Both the position numbers and the translations under genes were made by a program. A stretch of 64,000 nucleotides of DNA, taken from NCBI GenBank assembly GCA_026710655.1, contig JAPOQN010000035.1, positions 62,001 to 126,000 on the forward strand. Reading direction: 5' to 3'. The notes below the pieces were generated by a model, which made no database searches, had not been told where the DNA came from, and was given only the letters and a program-made list of their open reading frames with translations. The DNA is from Chloroflexota bacterium (GTDB taxonomy: Bacteria > Chloroflexota > Dehalococcoidia > Tepidiformales > Tepidiformaceae). Positions 1 to 8,402 of this stretch are shown piece after piece (positions within the stretch are counted from its first letter, which is position 1; each line of letters starts with the position of its first letter).

Positions 1-338
1 CGAACGGCTCCTCCGATACCCAGCGCGAGAAGATCGAGCGCTGGAACCTGGAGCCCTACTTCGACGAGATCGTGATCGAGAGCGAGTTCGGTCGCGGCAA
101 GCCCGATCCCGGTGTGTTTGCGAAAGCGCTCGCCGGTACCGGAGCTGCGCCCAACGAGGCCTGGATGGTGGGCGACAACCTCTACGCCGACATCGGCGGG
201 GCGCGTGGCGCGGGCATCCACAGCGTCTGGATTCACCGTGGGCGCCTCGAGTTCCCCGACGACCCGCCCGCCCACCCCCACCGCCGCATCGGCCACTTCG
301 ACGAGCTGCACGCTGCCCTCGATGCTGCCGCCGAGTAA
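1..338 (+). CDS. HAD-superfamily hydrolase, C-terminal part
   Basis: The gene enters from outside the window; the reading frame starts at base 3 and gives NGSSDTQREKIERW, then GKPDPGVF and GDNLYADIGGARGAG. These fit HAD motif II (the NG turn), motif III (the Lys of GKP) and motif IV (GDN followed by D). The family hydrolyses phosphate esters through an aspartyl-phosphate intermediate; the motif I Asp must lie upstream, out of view. It resembles the YjjG/phosphoglycolate-phosphatase group. The substrate cannot be told. A hairpin follows the stop. Confidence 0.88.
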   Translation, partial: NGSSDTQREKIERWNLEPYFDEIVIESEFGRGKPDPGVFAKALAGTGAAPNEAWMVGDNLYADIGGARGAGIHSVWIHRGRLEFPDDPPAHPHRRIGHFDELHAALDAAAE

Positions 339-343
339 GGCGC

Positions 344-360
344 CGCTTCCCCGGGAAGCG
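344..360 (+). terminator. hairpin after the HAD gene
   Basis: CGCTTCC and GGAAGCG form a perfect 7-bp stem around a CCG loop, six bases after the HAD stop codon. No run of T follows, so it is a terminator-like or processing hairpin rather than a classical intrinsic terminator. Confidence 0.4.
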
Positions 361-434
361 CGCTCACTCCGCTGTGCTGAAACACTGCGATACGGTATCA
401 AACCACCATCGGTCGCTCCCTGAGGTAGTCGTAG

Positions 435-3020
435 ATGTCACACCTGAAACAGAACGTCCTTGCCGGTCTTGTCCTCGTTGGCGTCGGACTCGCCGCCGCC
501 GCCCTCGTCGTGGGGCTTCTCGCCCTCACCCAGAGCGACGACCGCGACGAGCCGTCCGCCCCCTCACCCTCCGACCCCGCCGAGTACGCGGTCTGGCTGG
601 TGGAGCAGGCGATCGAGTACTACGAGGCCGAGGGGATCGAGGCCACGCTCGCGCACTACAACGCCCCCGAGCGCGTCGATGGCCCCTGGTACGTCTTCGT
701 CCTCGAGGAGCGCGACGACGGCATCTACACGATTGCCAATGCTGCCCGCCCCGAGCTCGTGGGCACCACCCGCGTGCGCATCGATACGCGCGGCTTCGAT
801 TACGGCGCCGCCTTCGCCCAGACCACCGAGGCCGGGCACTGGGTCACCTACGCCTTCATCAACCCCCAGACGGACGGGGAGGAGCTGAAGCACACCTGGG
901 CTGTCCGGCGTGGCGACTACCTCTTCGGCTCCGGCTGGTACGAGGCCACCGCGATCACGCCTGAGCGGGAATCCGAACCCGCAACCGCTCCCGCCCCCAC
1001 CAAGGCCGAGCCTGGCGCCTACACGAAGGCGTTCGTCCAGCAGGCCATCGACCGCTACGAGGCCGAGGGCATCGGCGCAGCCCTCGACTTCTACAACTCC
1101 GCCGAGAGCGTCGACGGCCAGTGGTACGTCTTCATTGTCGACGCGGACGGGATCATCGTCGGTCACTTCAACGATGCCATCCGCGGAGAGCCCCTCGATG
1201 GCCCCATCGGTACCGACATCACCGGTTACGAGTTCGCACAGGACATGCTCGCGGCGGGCGAGGAGGGGCGCTGGGTCACCTACGTCTTCGTCAACCCCGA
1301 AACCAACCAGCATGAACTCAAGCACACCTGGATCGTCCGGCGCGGCGACTACCTCATTGCCTCCGGTTGGTACGAGCTGGCCTCCAACCTTCCCGCTACG
1401 GACCCGGAGCCGGTTACGAAGGCCCAGCCCAACGCCTATACGAAAGCGTTCGTGCAGCAGGCCCTCGACCGCTTCGAGGCGGAAGGCCGCGAGGCGACCC
1501 TCGCCTTCTACAGCTCCGCCGAGAGCGTCGATGGCGACTGGTACGTCTTCATCCTGGAGGACCGCCCCGACGGCCTCTACAACATCTCGAACGCCACCCG
1601 CCCGGACCTGCTGGGAACCGCCCCGACCCGCATCGACCGCCGCGGCGTCGACTACGGATCCGAGTTCCTCGCCACGACGGACGCGGGGCAGTGGGTGGAC
1701 TACGTCCTCCTTAACCCGGCGACCTGCGAGGAGCGCCTCAAGCACAGTTGGGTCGTGCGCCGGGGCGACCTTGTCTTCGGCTCAGGCTGGTACGAGGACC
1801 GTGTTGCCGAACACCCCCTGCTCCCCACCAAGTGCGAACCCGCCGCCTACACGGCCGCCCACGTCGAGGCTGCCATCGCGCGCTACGAGGCCGAGGGGCG
1901 CGAGGCCGCCATCGCCTGGCACAGCGACCCGGCCAACAACGACGGCCGCTGGTACACGTTCATCATCGACCCCGCCGCCGGCCGCATCCTTGCCCACCCC
2001 GCCCGCCCGTTCGTCGGCTACGACGTGATCAACGGCAAGGCCGCCTGGGACGACAGCGGCTGGTACTACAGTTCCGACTTGCTGCGAGCGACGGAGGACG
2101 GTCTCTTCGTGCGGGACACGCTCGTCGTGCCACCCACGGACGAGATCAACCCGTTCTTCACCAGGGAGGAGCTGAAGCACTACTACGCCGTCCGGCACGA
2201 CGGCCTGCTCTTCGTCTCTGGCTGGTACAGCGATGTGCCCGCGGCCGAGGACGAGGCGAACTACACCCGCCTGCTCGTCGCCCGCGCCCTCACCATGCAT
2301 GACGACGAGGGCATTGAGGCCGTCATCGCCCACAACAACAACCCGGACAGCGCGGACGGTGAGCGCTACGTGTTCGTGCTTGAGGATCGCGAGGACGGCC
2401 TCTACACCGTCGCCCACCCCGTCATCCCCAGCCTCGTCGGCACCACCCGCGACCGCACCGATGCGCGCGGCTTCGACTACGGCGCCGCCTTCATCGCCAC
2501 CACCCGCGAGGGCCGCTGGGTCCAGTACGTCTTCCCCAACCCCGAGACGGGCGAGGAGGAGCTGAAGCACACCTGGGTCGTGCGCCGGGGGAACTACCTC
2601 ATCGGCTCCGGCTGGTACGAGCCGCTGCCGGCCAAGGACGACCCCGCGGGTTACACCCGCCTGCTCGTGGCCGATGCCATCGCGTTCTATGAGAGCGAGG
2701 GCATCGAGGCGACGCTCGCCCGCCACAGCGCCCCCGACAGCGTCGACGGGCCCTGGTACGTCTTCATCGGGGATCCCGCTGGCGTCATCGTCGGCCACTT
2801 CGATCCGGGGGTGCGTGGCCGGAGCCTGCTCGACTCGCTCGGCACCGACATCAACGGCTACGAGTTCGGAAGCGACATGGTGGCCGTGGGACAGCAGGGT
2901 GGCTGGGTGAGCTACGTCTTCCTCAACCCGGACACTGGTGCGCCGGAGCGCAAGCACGCCTGGGTCGTGCGTCGCGACGGCTACCTGTTCGGGTCGGGCT
3001 GGTACGAAGCAGTCGAGTAG
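435..3020 (+). CDS. membrane-anchored protein with six tandem Cache domains
   Basis: An 861-residue protein with one N-terminal hydrophobic helix (about 8-31) that acts as signal anchor. Six repeats of 120-130 residues follow, at about 48-170, 195-314, 334-454, 471-599, 608-729 and 738-858. Each runs from an alpha-helical YTxxxVxxAIxxYEAEG segment through VDGxWYVF to ELKHTWVVRRGDYL and GSGWYE, which matches the single-Cache (sCache_2) ligand-binding fold. Repeats 1, 3 and 5 resemble one another (DGLY, LVGT, RGFDYG), 2 and 6 share another version (GIIVGHF, GTDI, GYEF), and 4 is divergent. No histidine kinase, HAMP, GGDEF or chemotaxis domain follows, so it would sense or bind small molecules outside the membrane without a visible output domain. 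GAGGT eight bases before ATG supports the start. Confidence 0.85.
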   Translation: MSHLKQNVLAGLVLVGVGLAAAALVVGLLALTQSDDRDEPSAPSPSDPAEYAVWLVEQAIEYYEAEGIEATLAHYNAPERVDGPWYVFVLEERDDGIYTIANAARPELVGTTRVRIDTRGFDYGAAFAQTTEAGHWVTYAFINPQTDGEELKHTWAVRRGDYLFGSGWYEATAITPERESEPATAPAPTKAEPGAYTKAFVQQAIDRYEAEGIGAALDFYNSAESVDGQWYVFIVDADGIIVGHFNDAIRGEPLDGPIGTDITGYEFAQDMLAAGEEGRWVTYVFVNPETNQHELKHTWIVRRGDYLIASGWYELASNLPATDPEPVTKAQPNAYTKAFVQQALDRFEAEGREATLAFYSSAESVDGDWYVFILEDRPDGLYNISNATRPDLLGTAPTRIDRRGVDYGSEFLATTDAGQWVDYVLLNPATCEERLKHSWVVRRGDLVFGSGWYEDRVAEHPLLPTKCEPAAYTAAHVEAAIARYEAEGREAAIAWHSDPANNDGRWYTFIIDPAAGRILAHPARPFVGYDVINGKAAWDDSGWYYSSDLLRATEDGLFVRDTLVVPPTDEINPFFTREELKHYYAVRHDGLLFVSGWYSDVPAAEDEANYTRLLVARALTMHDDEGIEAVIAHNNNPDSADGERYVFVLEDREDGLYTVAHPVIPSLVGTTRDRTDARGFDYGAAFIATTREGRWVQYVFPNPETGEEELKHTWVVRRGNYLIGSGWYEPLPAKDDPAGYTRLLVADAIAFYESEGIEATLARHSAPDSVDGPWYVFIGDPAGVIVGHFDPGVRGRSLLDSLGTDINGYEFGSDMVAVGQQGGWVSYVFLNPDTGAPERKHAWVVRRDGYLFGSGWYEAVE

Positions 3021-3024
3021 CGCC

Positions 3025-4011
3025 CTACGGCTCGAGAACGATCTTGCCGAAGTTGGCGTTCGCTTCCATGTGCGCCTGCGCAGCAGCCGCCTCCCGCAGC
3101 GGGTAGACGCTGTCGACCACGACCTTGATCCGGCCCGTGGCGATGTGCGGCAGCACGCTCTTCTCGAAGGCGCGCGTGGCCGCCGCTTTCTGTTCCAAGG
3201 GGCGCGCCCGGAGGGTCGTGCCCCGCACCTGCAGACGCTTCATCAGGAGCGGGCCCAGGCTCAGGTTCTCCCCGACGGCGCCCCCCATCAGCCCTACCTC
3301 CACCATGCGTCCCTGCCGCGCCAGCGAGCGCAGGTTCTGCTCCCAGTAGGCCGCTCCGATCACGTCCAGCACAACGTCGACGCCAACCCCGTCGGTCGCC
3401 TCCAGCACTTCCTCGGCGAAGTCCTGCTCCCGGTAGTTCACGCCCACGTCGAGGCCCAGGGCCGCGGACTGATCGAGCTTGTCCTCGCTGCCCGCCGTAC
3501 CGATGACCTGCGAGGCCCCCATGGCTTTCGCGATCTGGACGGCGGCCACCCCCACCCCCGACCCCACTGCGTGGATGAGCACGCGTTCGCCCGCCTGCAG
3601 GTTGCACTGCAGGAGCGCGTCGTGGGCGGTGATGTAGACCTCGGGCGTCGCCCCCGCCTCCTGCCAGCCCAGCGAGTCGGGAACCTTCACGGCGAGCCGC
3701 TGCGGCACGCTCACCAACTCGGCATAGCCGCCCCCCGGAAGCAGCCCCATTACCCGGTCGCCGGGCGCGAACCCCTCCACGCGCGACCCCGCCTCCACCA
3801 CCTCGCCCGCGTACTCCAGCCCCGGAATCTCGAACTCGGGCTTCGGGCCGGGCTGCGGGTAGCCGCCCATCCGCTGCAGCACGTCGGCGCGGTTGAGAGC
3901 GCAGGCGCGAACCGCCACCAGCAGGTCGTCGGGACCGGCCAGCGGGTCGGGCACATCGCGATAGACGAGCGAACCCCCGCCGTCCGTCTTCTCGATGACG
4001 ATCGCTTTCAT
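3025..4011 (-). CDS. NADPH:quinone reductase / zinc-independent MDR oxidoreductase
   Basis: A 328-residue medium-chain dehydrogenase/reductase. The N-terminal GroES-like domain begins MKAIVIEK and contains the ALNRADVLQRMGGYPQPGP segment typical of the quinone oxidoreductase (p53-inducible gene 3-like) branch. The Rossmann part has GSGVGVAAVQIAKAMGA for NAD(P)H. The structural-zinc cysteines are absent, as expected for this branch. An in-frame extension upstream to 4113 would run into fabI, so the ATG at 4011 is used. It lies seven bases after the fabI stop and is probably co-transcribed with it. Likely a soluble NADPH-dependent quinone or enone reductase. Confidence 0.88.
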   Translation of the reverse strand: MKAIVIEKTDGGGSLVYRDVPDPLAGPDDLLVAVRACALNRADVLQRMGGYPQPGPKPEFEIPGLEYAGEVVEAGSRVEGFAPGDRVMGLLPGGGYAELVSVPQRLAVKVPDSLGWQEAGATPEVYITAHDALLQCNLQAGERVLIHAVGSGVGVAAVQIAKAMGASQVIGTAGSEDKLDQSAALGLDVGVNYREQDFAEEVLEATDGVGVDVVLDVIGAAYWEQNLRSLARQGRMVEVGLMGGAVGENLSLGPLLMKRLQVRGTTLRARPLEQKAAATRAFEKSVLPHIATGRIKVVVDSVYPLREAAAAQAHMEANANFGKIVLEP

Positions 4012-4018
4012 GCGGCCG

Positions 4019-4819
4019 CTAGCCCTCGTCCTCGTCGGGAGGCATGACCATGCCCAGTGTGTTGAAGCCCCCGTCGACGTAGAGCACCTGGCCGCTGATG
4101 TTCGCGCCCGCATCGCTCGCGAGGAACGCTGCCGCCGCGCCGACGTCCTCGATCGAGATGTGGCGGCGCAGCGGTGTCACTTGGGGGAACACCTTGTAGA
4201 GGCTGCGAAAGTCGCCCACGCCCGCCGCCGAGAGCGTCCGCACCGGCCCCGCGCTGATGGCGTTCACGCGCACCCCCTGCGGCCCCACGTCCGAGGCCAG
4301 GTAGCGCACCGCCGACTCGAGCGCGGCCTTGGCCACACCCATCACGTTGTAGCTCGGCATCATCTTCTGCGAGCCGTGGTAGGAGAGCGTGACGACGCTG
4401 CCGCCCTCGGGCATCAGCGGCAGGGCGTTCCGCGTGAGCGCCACGAGCGAGTAGACGGAGAGTTCCTGCGCGAGCAGGAAGCCGTCGCGGCTGGTCTCCA
4501 CGAACGGTCGCGAGAGGTCCTCGCGCTTCGCCCCCACGATCCCGTGGGCGACGGTGTCGATTGTGCCGTAGCGCTCGCCGAGCTTGGCGAAGAGCGCCTC
4601 GATCTCCTCGTCGCTGGTAGCGTCGCAGGGCTCGACGAAGTCGCAGCCGATGCTCTCCGCCAGGGGACGCACGCGCTTCTCCATGGACGGTCCGTAGGAG
4701 AGGGCGACCTGGGCCCCTGCCTCGTGCATCGCCTTTGCGATACCCCACGAGATCGAGCGGTTGTTCGAGACGCCGCTCACGAGAGCGGTCTTGCCTTCCA
4801 TGCTTGCGATGCCTGACAT
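4019..4819 (-). CDS. fabI: enoyl-[acyl-carrier-protein] reductase (NADH)
   Basis: FabI performs the last reduction in each round of type II fatty acid elongation. The 266-residue product has the FabI-type cofactor segment VSGVSNNRSISWGIA rather than the GxxxGxG of ordinary SDRs, Tyr147, and Tyr157-x6-Lys164 in MMPSYNVMGVAK, matching the E. coli Tyr146/Tyr156/Lys163 spacing. The C-terminal ISGQVLYVDGGFNTLGM is family-typical. The start could also be the Met seven codons in (MEGKTALV). First gene of a probable two-gene transcript with the downstream quinone reductase. Confidence 0.95.
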   Translation of the reverse strand: MSGIASMEGKTALVSGVSNNRSISWGIAKAMHEAGAQVALSYGPSMEKRVRPLAESIGCDFVEPCDATSDEEIEALFAKLGERYGTIDTVAHGIVGAKREDLSRPFVETSRDGFLLAQELSVYSLVALTRNALPLMPEGGSVVTLSYHGSQKMMPSYNVMGVAKAALESAVRYLASDVGPQGVRVNAISAGPVRTLSAAGVGDFRSLYKVFPQVTPLRRHISIEDVGAAAAFLASDAGANISGQVLYVDGGFNTLGMVMPPDEDEG

Positions 4820-4899
4820 GGCGGCAAGCCTACGGCCTCGCCCGAACCGGCGGCAAACGGTTTCGCCCCTGAGCGAACCGCCCCGTACGATACCCGCCG

Positions 4900-5790
4900 A
4901 TGGACCTCTCAGCCGCAGCCCTGCTCCTCTCCATCACCATCGATATCGACCCCGACATCGGAAAGATTTTCGGGCTCACGATTTCGTGGCACGGCCTCTT
5001 CACGGCCATCGGCATCATCTGCGGCGTCAGCCTCTCCGTGTACCTCGCCCGCGTCGATGGCATCCCCTCCGATGTCGGCCAGGAACTCGCCCTCGTGTCG
5101 GTCATCTCCGCCATCGTGGGCGCGCGCCTCTTCTTCGTCTTCGAGCACTGGGACCGGTTCGAGAACGACCTCGCCGCCATCGTCACCGACATCACCGAGG
5201 GGGGCATCACCCTCTACGGGGGGCTCATCGGGGGCGTGCTGGGAGGGGTAATCTACGGCGCCTTCCACCGCTGGCCGATCGCCATCGGCCTCGACGCTGC
5301 CGGCCCCGGCATGATTCTGGGACAGGGCCTCGGCCGCATCGGCGACCTCATCAATGGCGAGCACCTCGCCAACGCCAGCGACCTCCCCTGGGCCTTCGTC
5401 TACACCCACCCCAACACCCTCGGCGAGCTCGGTGTCTCCGTGCACCCCGTGGCCGGCGGCTACGAGCTCCTCGGCGACTTCGTCATCCTCGCGCTGCTGC
5501 TCTTGGTAGCGCGGCGCTTCATCAAGGTGCCAGGCTGGCTCTTCTGTACCTACATGATCCTCTACTCGGTGATGCGCTTCGGCCTCTCGGAGATGCGCAT
5601 CGACGAGCAGACCGTCGACGGCATCCCCGTCCCGCAGATCGTGGCGGCGGTGATCGTCGGGCTGGCGTTCATCCTCGCGGGGGTGATCCGCCGTTTCCCC
5701 GGCCAGGTCACCGAGGAATGGGAAGACCGCGTCCTCGGGCCCCCCTCCGACACCGAGAGCGAGGACGAGTCCACGCCCGCCCCGGCATGA
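4900..5790 (+). CDS. lgt: prolipoprotein diacylglyceryl transferase
   Basis: Lgt transfers diacylglycerol from phosphatidylglycerol to the lipobox cysteine of prolipoproteins in the cytoplasmic membrane. The 296-residue sequence is strongly hydrophobic with about seven membrane segments. It has SWHGLF near the N terminus, GGITLYGGLIGG in the middle and GLGRIGDLINGEHLAN, the Lgt signature with its essential Arg and Asn. HPVAGGYELLGDF follows. An acidic tail (TESEDESTPAPA) ends it. Its stop overlaps the next start (ATGA at 5787). Lipoprotein clients exist in the window, for example the metal-binding lipoprotein at 56333. Confidence 0.96.
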   Translation: MDLSAAALLLSITIDIDPDIGKIFGLTISWHGLFTAIGIICGVSLSVYLARVDGIPSDVGQELALVSVISAIVGARLFFVFEHWDRFENDLAAIVTDITEGGITLYGGLIGGVLGGVIYGAFHRWPIAIGLDAAGPGMILGQGLGRIGDLINGEHLANASDLPWAFVYTHPNTLGELGVSVHPVAGGYELLGDFVILALLLLVARRFIKVPGWLFCTYMILYSVMRFGLSEMRIDEQTVDGIPVPQIVAAVIVGLAFILAGVIRRFPGQVTEEWEDRVLGPPSDTESEDESTPAPA

Positions 5791-6041
5791 GCGCCCCTGT
5801 CCCCGTCACCCTCTACACCCGCGCCGACTGCCCCCTCTGCGAGGATGCCCGCGCCCTGCTCGACGCCCTTGCCGGGGAGCTCGGCTTCGTGGTCGAAGCC
5901 GTCGATATCGACGCCGACCGGGAGCTGCGCGCCCGCTACAACTACGCCGTCCCTGTGATTGCGCTCGGCGGCGACGAGGTCGCCCGCGCGCCGATCCGGC
6001 CGCCCGCCGTCGAGGCGGCCCTGCGGAATCGCTACCGGTAA
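5787..6041 (+). CDS. glutaredoxin-like protein (DUF836 type)
   Basis: An 84-residue thioredoxin-fold protein: VTLYTRADCPLCEDARALL carries a CPLC active site right after the first strand, followed by VDIDADRELRARYNYAVPVIALGG with the cis-Pro loop (VPVI). This is the small glutaredoxin-like group common in bacteria, probably a cytosolic thiol-disulfide oxidoreductase. The ATG overlaps the lgt stop, so it is translationally coupled. Its last ten bases overlap the convergent nadD gene tail to tail. Confidence 0.88.
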   Translation: MSAPVPVTLYTRADCPLCEDARALLDALAGELGFVVEAVDIDADRELRARYNYAVPVIALGGDEVARAPIRPPAVEAALRNRYR

Positions 6042-6619
6042 AGCCCGCGCTCGCGGATGTACGCCTCGACCGCTTCCGGCACGAGGTAGCGGATCGGTAA
6101 CCCGTCCCGTACCCGCTCCCGCACGAGCGTCGAGCTGACGGGAATCGGAGGCATCTCCACCAGGGCAGGCGGGGTGTCCACGCCAACCTGCGCCGCCAGC
6201 CACGCCTGCTGCCCCTCGTCCATGCCCTTGGGCGCCACGGCCAGCCGCGCGAGGGCGGTGATCACGTCCGGCTCCCGCCAGGTGGGCATGTCCGCCAGCG
6301 CGTCGCTCCCGAGGATCAGCACGATGTCGTCCAGCCCCTGCCCGTGCAGCTCGCGCAGGGTGTCGACCGTGTAGGTCGGACCGATGCGCTCCACCTCGCG
6401 CTCGTCCAGGGAGAAGTGCGGGTTGCCGGCGATGGCGAGGTTCGTCATGGCCAGCCGGTCGGTGGCGGAGGCCACGTCGCGACCCGCCTTGCGCCACGGA
6501 TCCCCCGCGGGCATGAAGTAGACGCGGTCCAGCCGGAGCTGCACGCGCGCGCACTCACCCAGCACCAGGTGACCCAAGTGCGGGGGGTCGAACGTGCCCC
6601 CGAGCAGCCCGATCGTCAT
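6032..6619 (-). CDS. nadD: nicotinate-nucleotide adenylyltransferase
   Basis: NadD makes nicotinate adenine dinucleotide from NaMN and ATP in NAD synthesis. The 195-residue product has the nucleotidyltransferase signature GGTFDPPHLGH at residues 7-17, the ATP-binding segment PVSSTLVRER near the C terminus, and GPTYTVDTLREL and ILGSDALADMPTWRE between. Length is standard. It diverges from the hrcA operon; the CIRCE element and both promoters lie in the short gap between them. Confidence 0.96.
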   Translation of the reverse strand: MTIGLLGGTFDPPHLGHLVLGECARVQLRLDRVYFMPAGDPWRKAGRDVASATDRLAMTNLAIAGNPHFSLDEREVERIGPTYTVDTLRELHGQGLDDIVLILGSDALADMPTWREPDVITALARLAVAPKGMDEGQQAWLAAQVGVDTPPALVEMPPIPVSSTLVRERVRDGLPIRYLVPEAVEAYIRERGLYR

Positions 6620-6644
6620 GCCCCGAGTCTAGCCCATCCCACAA

Positions 6645-6671
6645 TTAGCACTCTGCCCGCGAGAGTGCTAA
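6645..6671 (+). promoter_or_regulatory. CIRCE operator for HrcA
   Basis: TTAGCACTC, nine bases, then GAGTGCTAA: a perfect copy of the CIRCE consensus inverted repeat. It sits 21 bases before the hrcA ATG. HrcA bound here represses hrcA-grpE-dnaK and is released on heat stress, so the operon is very probably autoregulated. The element also lies just upstream of the divergent nadD start (6619), which could be affected as a bystander. Confidence 0.97.
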
Positions 6672-6692
6672 CATACCTTGGCAAGGTTCACA

Positions 6693-7751
6693 ATGCCATT
6701 GTCAGATCGTAGGGCCAGGATCCTCGCCTTCATCGTCGAGGACTACGTCGAGAGCGCGCAGCCGGTCGGCTCCGCGGCCCTCGTCGCGCGCCACGAGCTC
6801 GACCTCTCCAGCGCCACGGTGCGCAGCGAGATGAAGACCCTTGAAGAAGAGGGACTGATCACGCATCCCCACACCTCGGCGGGACGCGTCCCCAGCAATC
6901 TCGGCTACCGCACCTACGTCGGCTCCCTCATGGGCGAGCGCCGCCTCTCCAGCGAGGAAGAGCTCACGATCCTCCACCAGTTCCACCAGAGCGCGGTCAA
7001 CCTGCAGCGCTGGCTCTCGCTCTCCGCGAGCGTGCTCGCCAACTCGCTCCACACCGCCGCCATCGCCACCCCGCCCCACATGGTCGAGGTGCGCCTGAAG
7101 CAGCTCCAGCTCGTCGAGCTCACGGAGGAGAGCGCGCTCCTCGTCGTCGTCATGAACGACGCCGCCGTCCTCCAGCACACCCTGCAGCTTGCCGAGACCA
7201 CCACGCAGGACCAACTCACGCAGCTCGCCGGCCGCCTCAACCAGCAGCTCGCGGGACACACCGCCACCGAGATCGAGGCGAGAACCCCCGCCACCGGCGC
7301 AATCGAGCAGCAAGTTGTCGACCAGGTGGTCGCCCTGCTCCGCAGCGAAGAGGACGCCGCCAGCGAGCCCCCCCTCATCGAGGGTGTGCGCGAGCTGCTC
7401 CGCCAGCCCGAGTACGAGGGCGACAGCGATCGCCTGCTCGACACCCTCGAGGCCGTCGAGACCTCCCGCCTGCAGCGCGCCATCCCCGCCCGCGCCCTCG
7501 GCAACGACGACGTGGCCATCGTCATCGGCGATGAGAACCCGGGCGAGCGATACAACGACATGAGCTTCGTGCTCTCGCGCTACGGACCGGCCGGTGGCGC
7601 CGGCGGCCTCATCGGTCTGCTTGGCCCTACCCGCCTCGACTATCCCGACGCCGTCGCCCACGTGCGCTACGTGAGCGACGTCCTGACCGAACTCATGCGG
7701 CGCTTCTACGGCGACGCGGGCCCGGAGCCCATGTCCGGGGAGGACCGATGA
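6693..7751 (+). CDS. hrcA: heat-inducible transcription repressor HrcA
   Basis: A 352-residue repressor of class I heat-shock genes. The N-terminal winged helix reads RRARILAFIVEDYVESAQPVGS, then SSATVRSEMKTLEEEGLI and THPHTSAGRVPSNLGYRTYV, all HrcA hallmarks; a GAF-like dimerisation domain follows and the C terminus has MSFVLSRYG and GLLGPTRLDYP. A TTG at 6678 is also in frame, but ATG 6693 has AAGG six bases upstream and fits the family N terminus. Controlled through the CIRCE element just upstream. The stop overlaps the grpE start. Confidence 0.96.
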   Translation: MPLSDRRARILAFIVEDYVESAQPVGSAALVARHELDLSSATVRSEMKTLEEEGLITHPHTSAGRVPSNLGYRTYVGSLMGERRLSSEEELTILHQFHQSAVNLQRWLSLSASVLANSLHTAAIATPPHMVEVRLKQLQLVELTEESALLVVVMNDAAVLQHTLQLAETTTQDQLTQLAGRLNQQLAGHTATEIEARTPATGAIEQQVVDQVVALLRSEEDAASEPPLIEGVRELLRQPEYEGDSDRLLDTLEAVETSRLQRAIPARALGNDDVAIVIGDENPGERYNDMSFVLSRYGPAGGAGGLIGLLGPTRLDYPDAVAHVRYVSDVLTELMRRFYGDAGPEPMSGEDR

Positions 7752-8368
7752 GCGATAGCGACGCCCCCAGGTTTGTGGACCGCCGCGCCGCCGCACGCAT
7801 GGACGAGGATGGCGGGGAGGCCGCCGCGCCGGAGGAAGAAGCAACCGCGCCCAAGGAGACGCCCGCCGCCGACCTTGCCGAGCAGCTGGAAGCCGCCAGG
7901 GCGGCGGCCGAGCGCTTCGAGGCGAGCTGGAAGCGCGCCGCCGCCGACCTCGCCAACTACAAGCGCCGCGTCGAGCAGGAACGCTCCGAGCAGGCGCGCC
8001 TCGCCGGCGCCGCGCTCGTGATCAACCTGCTCCCCATCCGCGACGACTTCGGCCGCGCCGTCGAGACGCTCGACAGCACGCTGGCCGGTCTGAACTGGGT
8101 GCAGGGTGTGATCGCGATCGAACGCAAGCTGGGCAGCCTGCTGGAGAGCATGGGCGTCGCCGAGGTGCCCGCCGAGGGCAAGACCTTCGACCCCAACCAA
8201 CACGAGGCCGTTGGCCGCGCGCCCGGTCCCGAGAACGTCTGCCTGCACGTCGTCCAGAAGGGCTACGCCCTCAGCGGCGCCGTCATCCGCCCCGCCATGG
8301 TGATCGTGGGCGAAGGCGGCGAGGCCGCGCCCGCGGACGCCAGCGAAAGCGAAAACGAGGGCGCCTGA
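7748..8368 (+). CDS. grpE: nucleotide exchange factor GrpE
   Basis: GrpE releases ADP from DnaK and works as a dimer. The 206-residue product has an acidic, Ala/Glu-rich N terminus, a long coiled coil (about 40-85, with [19 protein letters not shown]) and a compact C-terminal wing with [12 protein letters not shown] and [20 protein letters not shown], the GrpE signature. The start codon overlaps the hrcA stop (ATGA), so expression is coupled. Usual bacterial length. Confidence 0.96.
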   Translation: MSDSDAPRFVDRRAAARMDEDGGEAAAPEEEATAPKETPAADLAEQLEAARAAAERFEASWKRAAADLANYKRRVEQERSEQARLAGAALVINLLPIRDDFGRAVETLDSTLAGLNWVQGVIAIERKLGSLLESMGVAEVPAEGKTFDPNQHEAVGRAPGPENVCLHVVQKGYALSGAVIRPAMVIVGEGGEAAPADASESENEGA

Positions 8369-8402
8369 GCGCCCCGCGAAACCCCCGCCAGGAGGAAGAA
8401 CA

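Noticed and set aside
389..399. GATAC-G-GTATC palindrome before the Cache gene as an operator
   Set aside because: Only 5 bp per arm and no second copy; too weak to list as a regulatory site.
1782..2957. Long minus-strand ORF opposite the Cache-repeat gene
   Set aside because: Shadow frame mirroring the repeats, without motifs, on the strand opposite the clear coding frame.
6678..6692. TTG start for hrcA
   Set aside because: ATG 6693 has AAGG six bases upstream and begins the conserved winged-helix region; the TTG lies only seven bases from the CIRCE element with no ribosome site.
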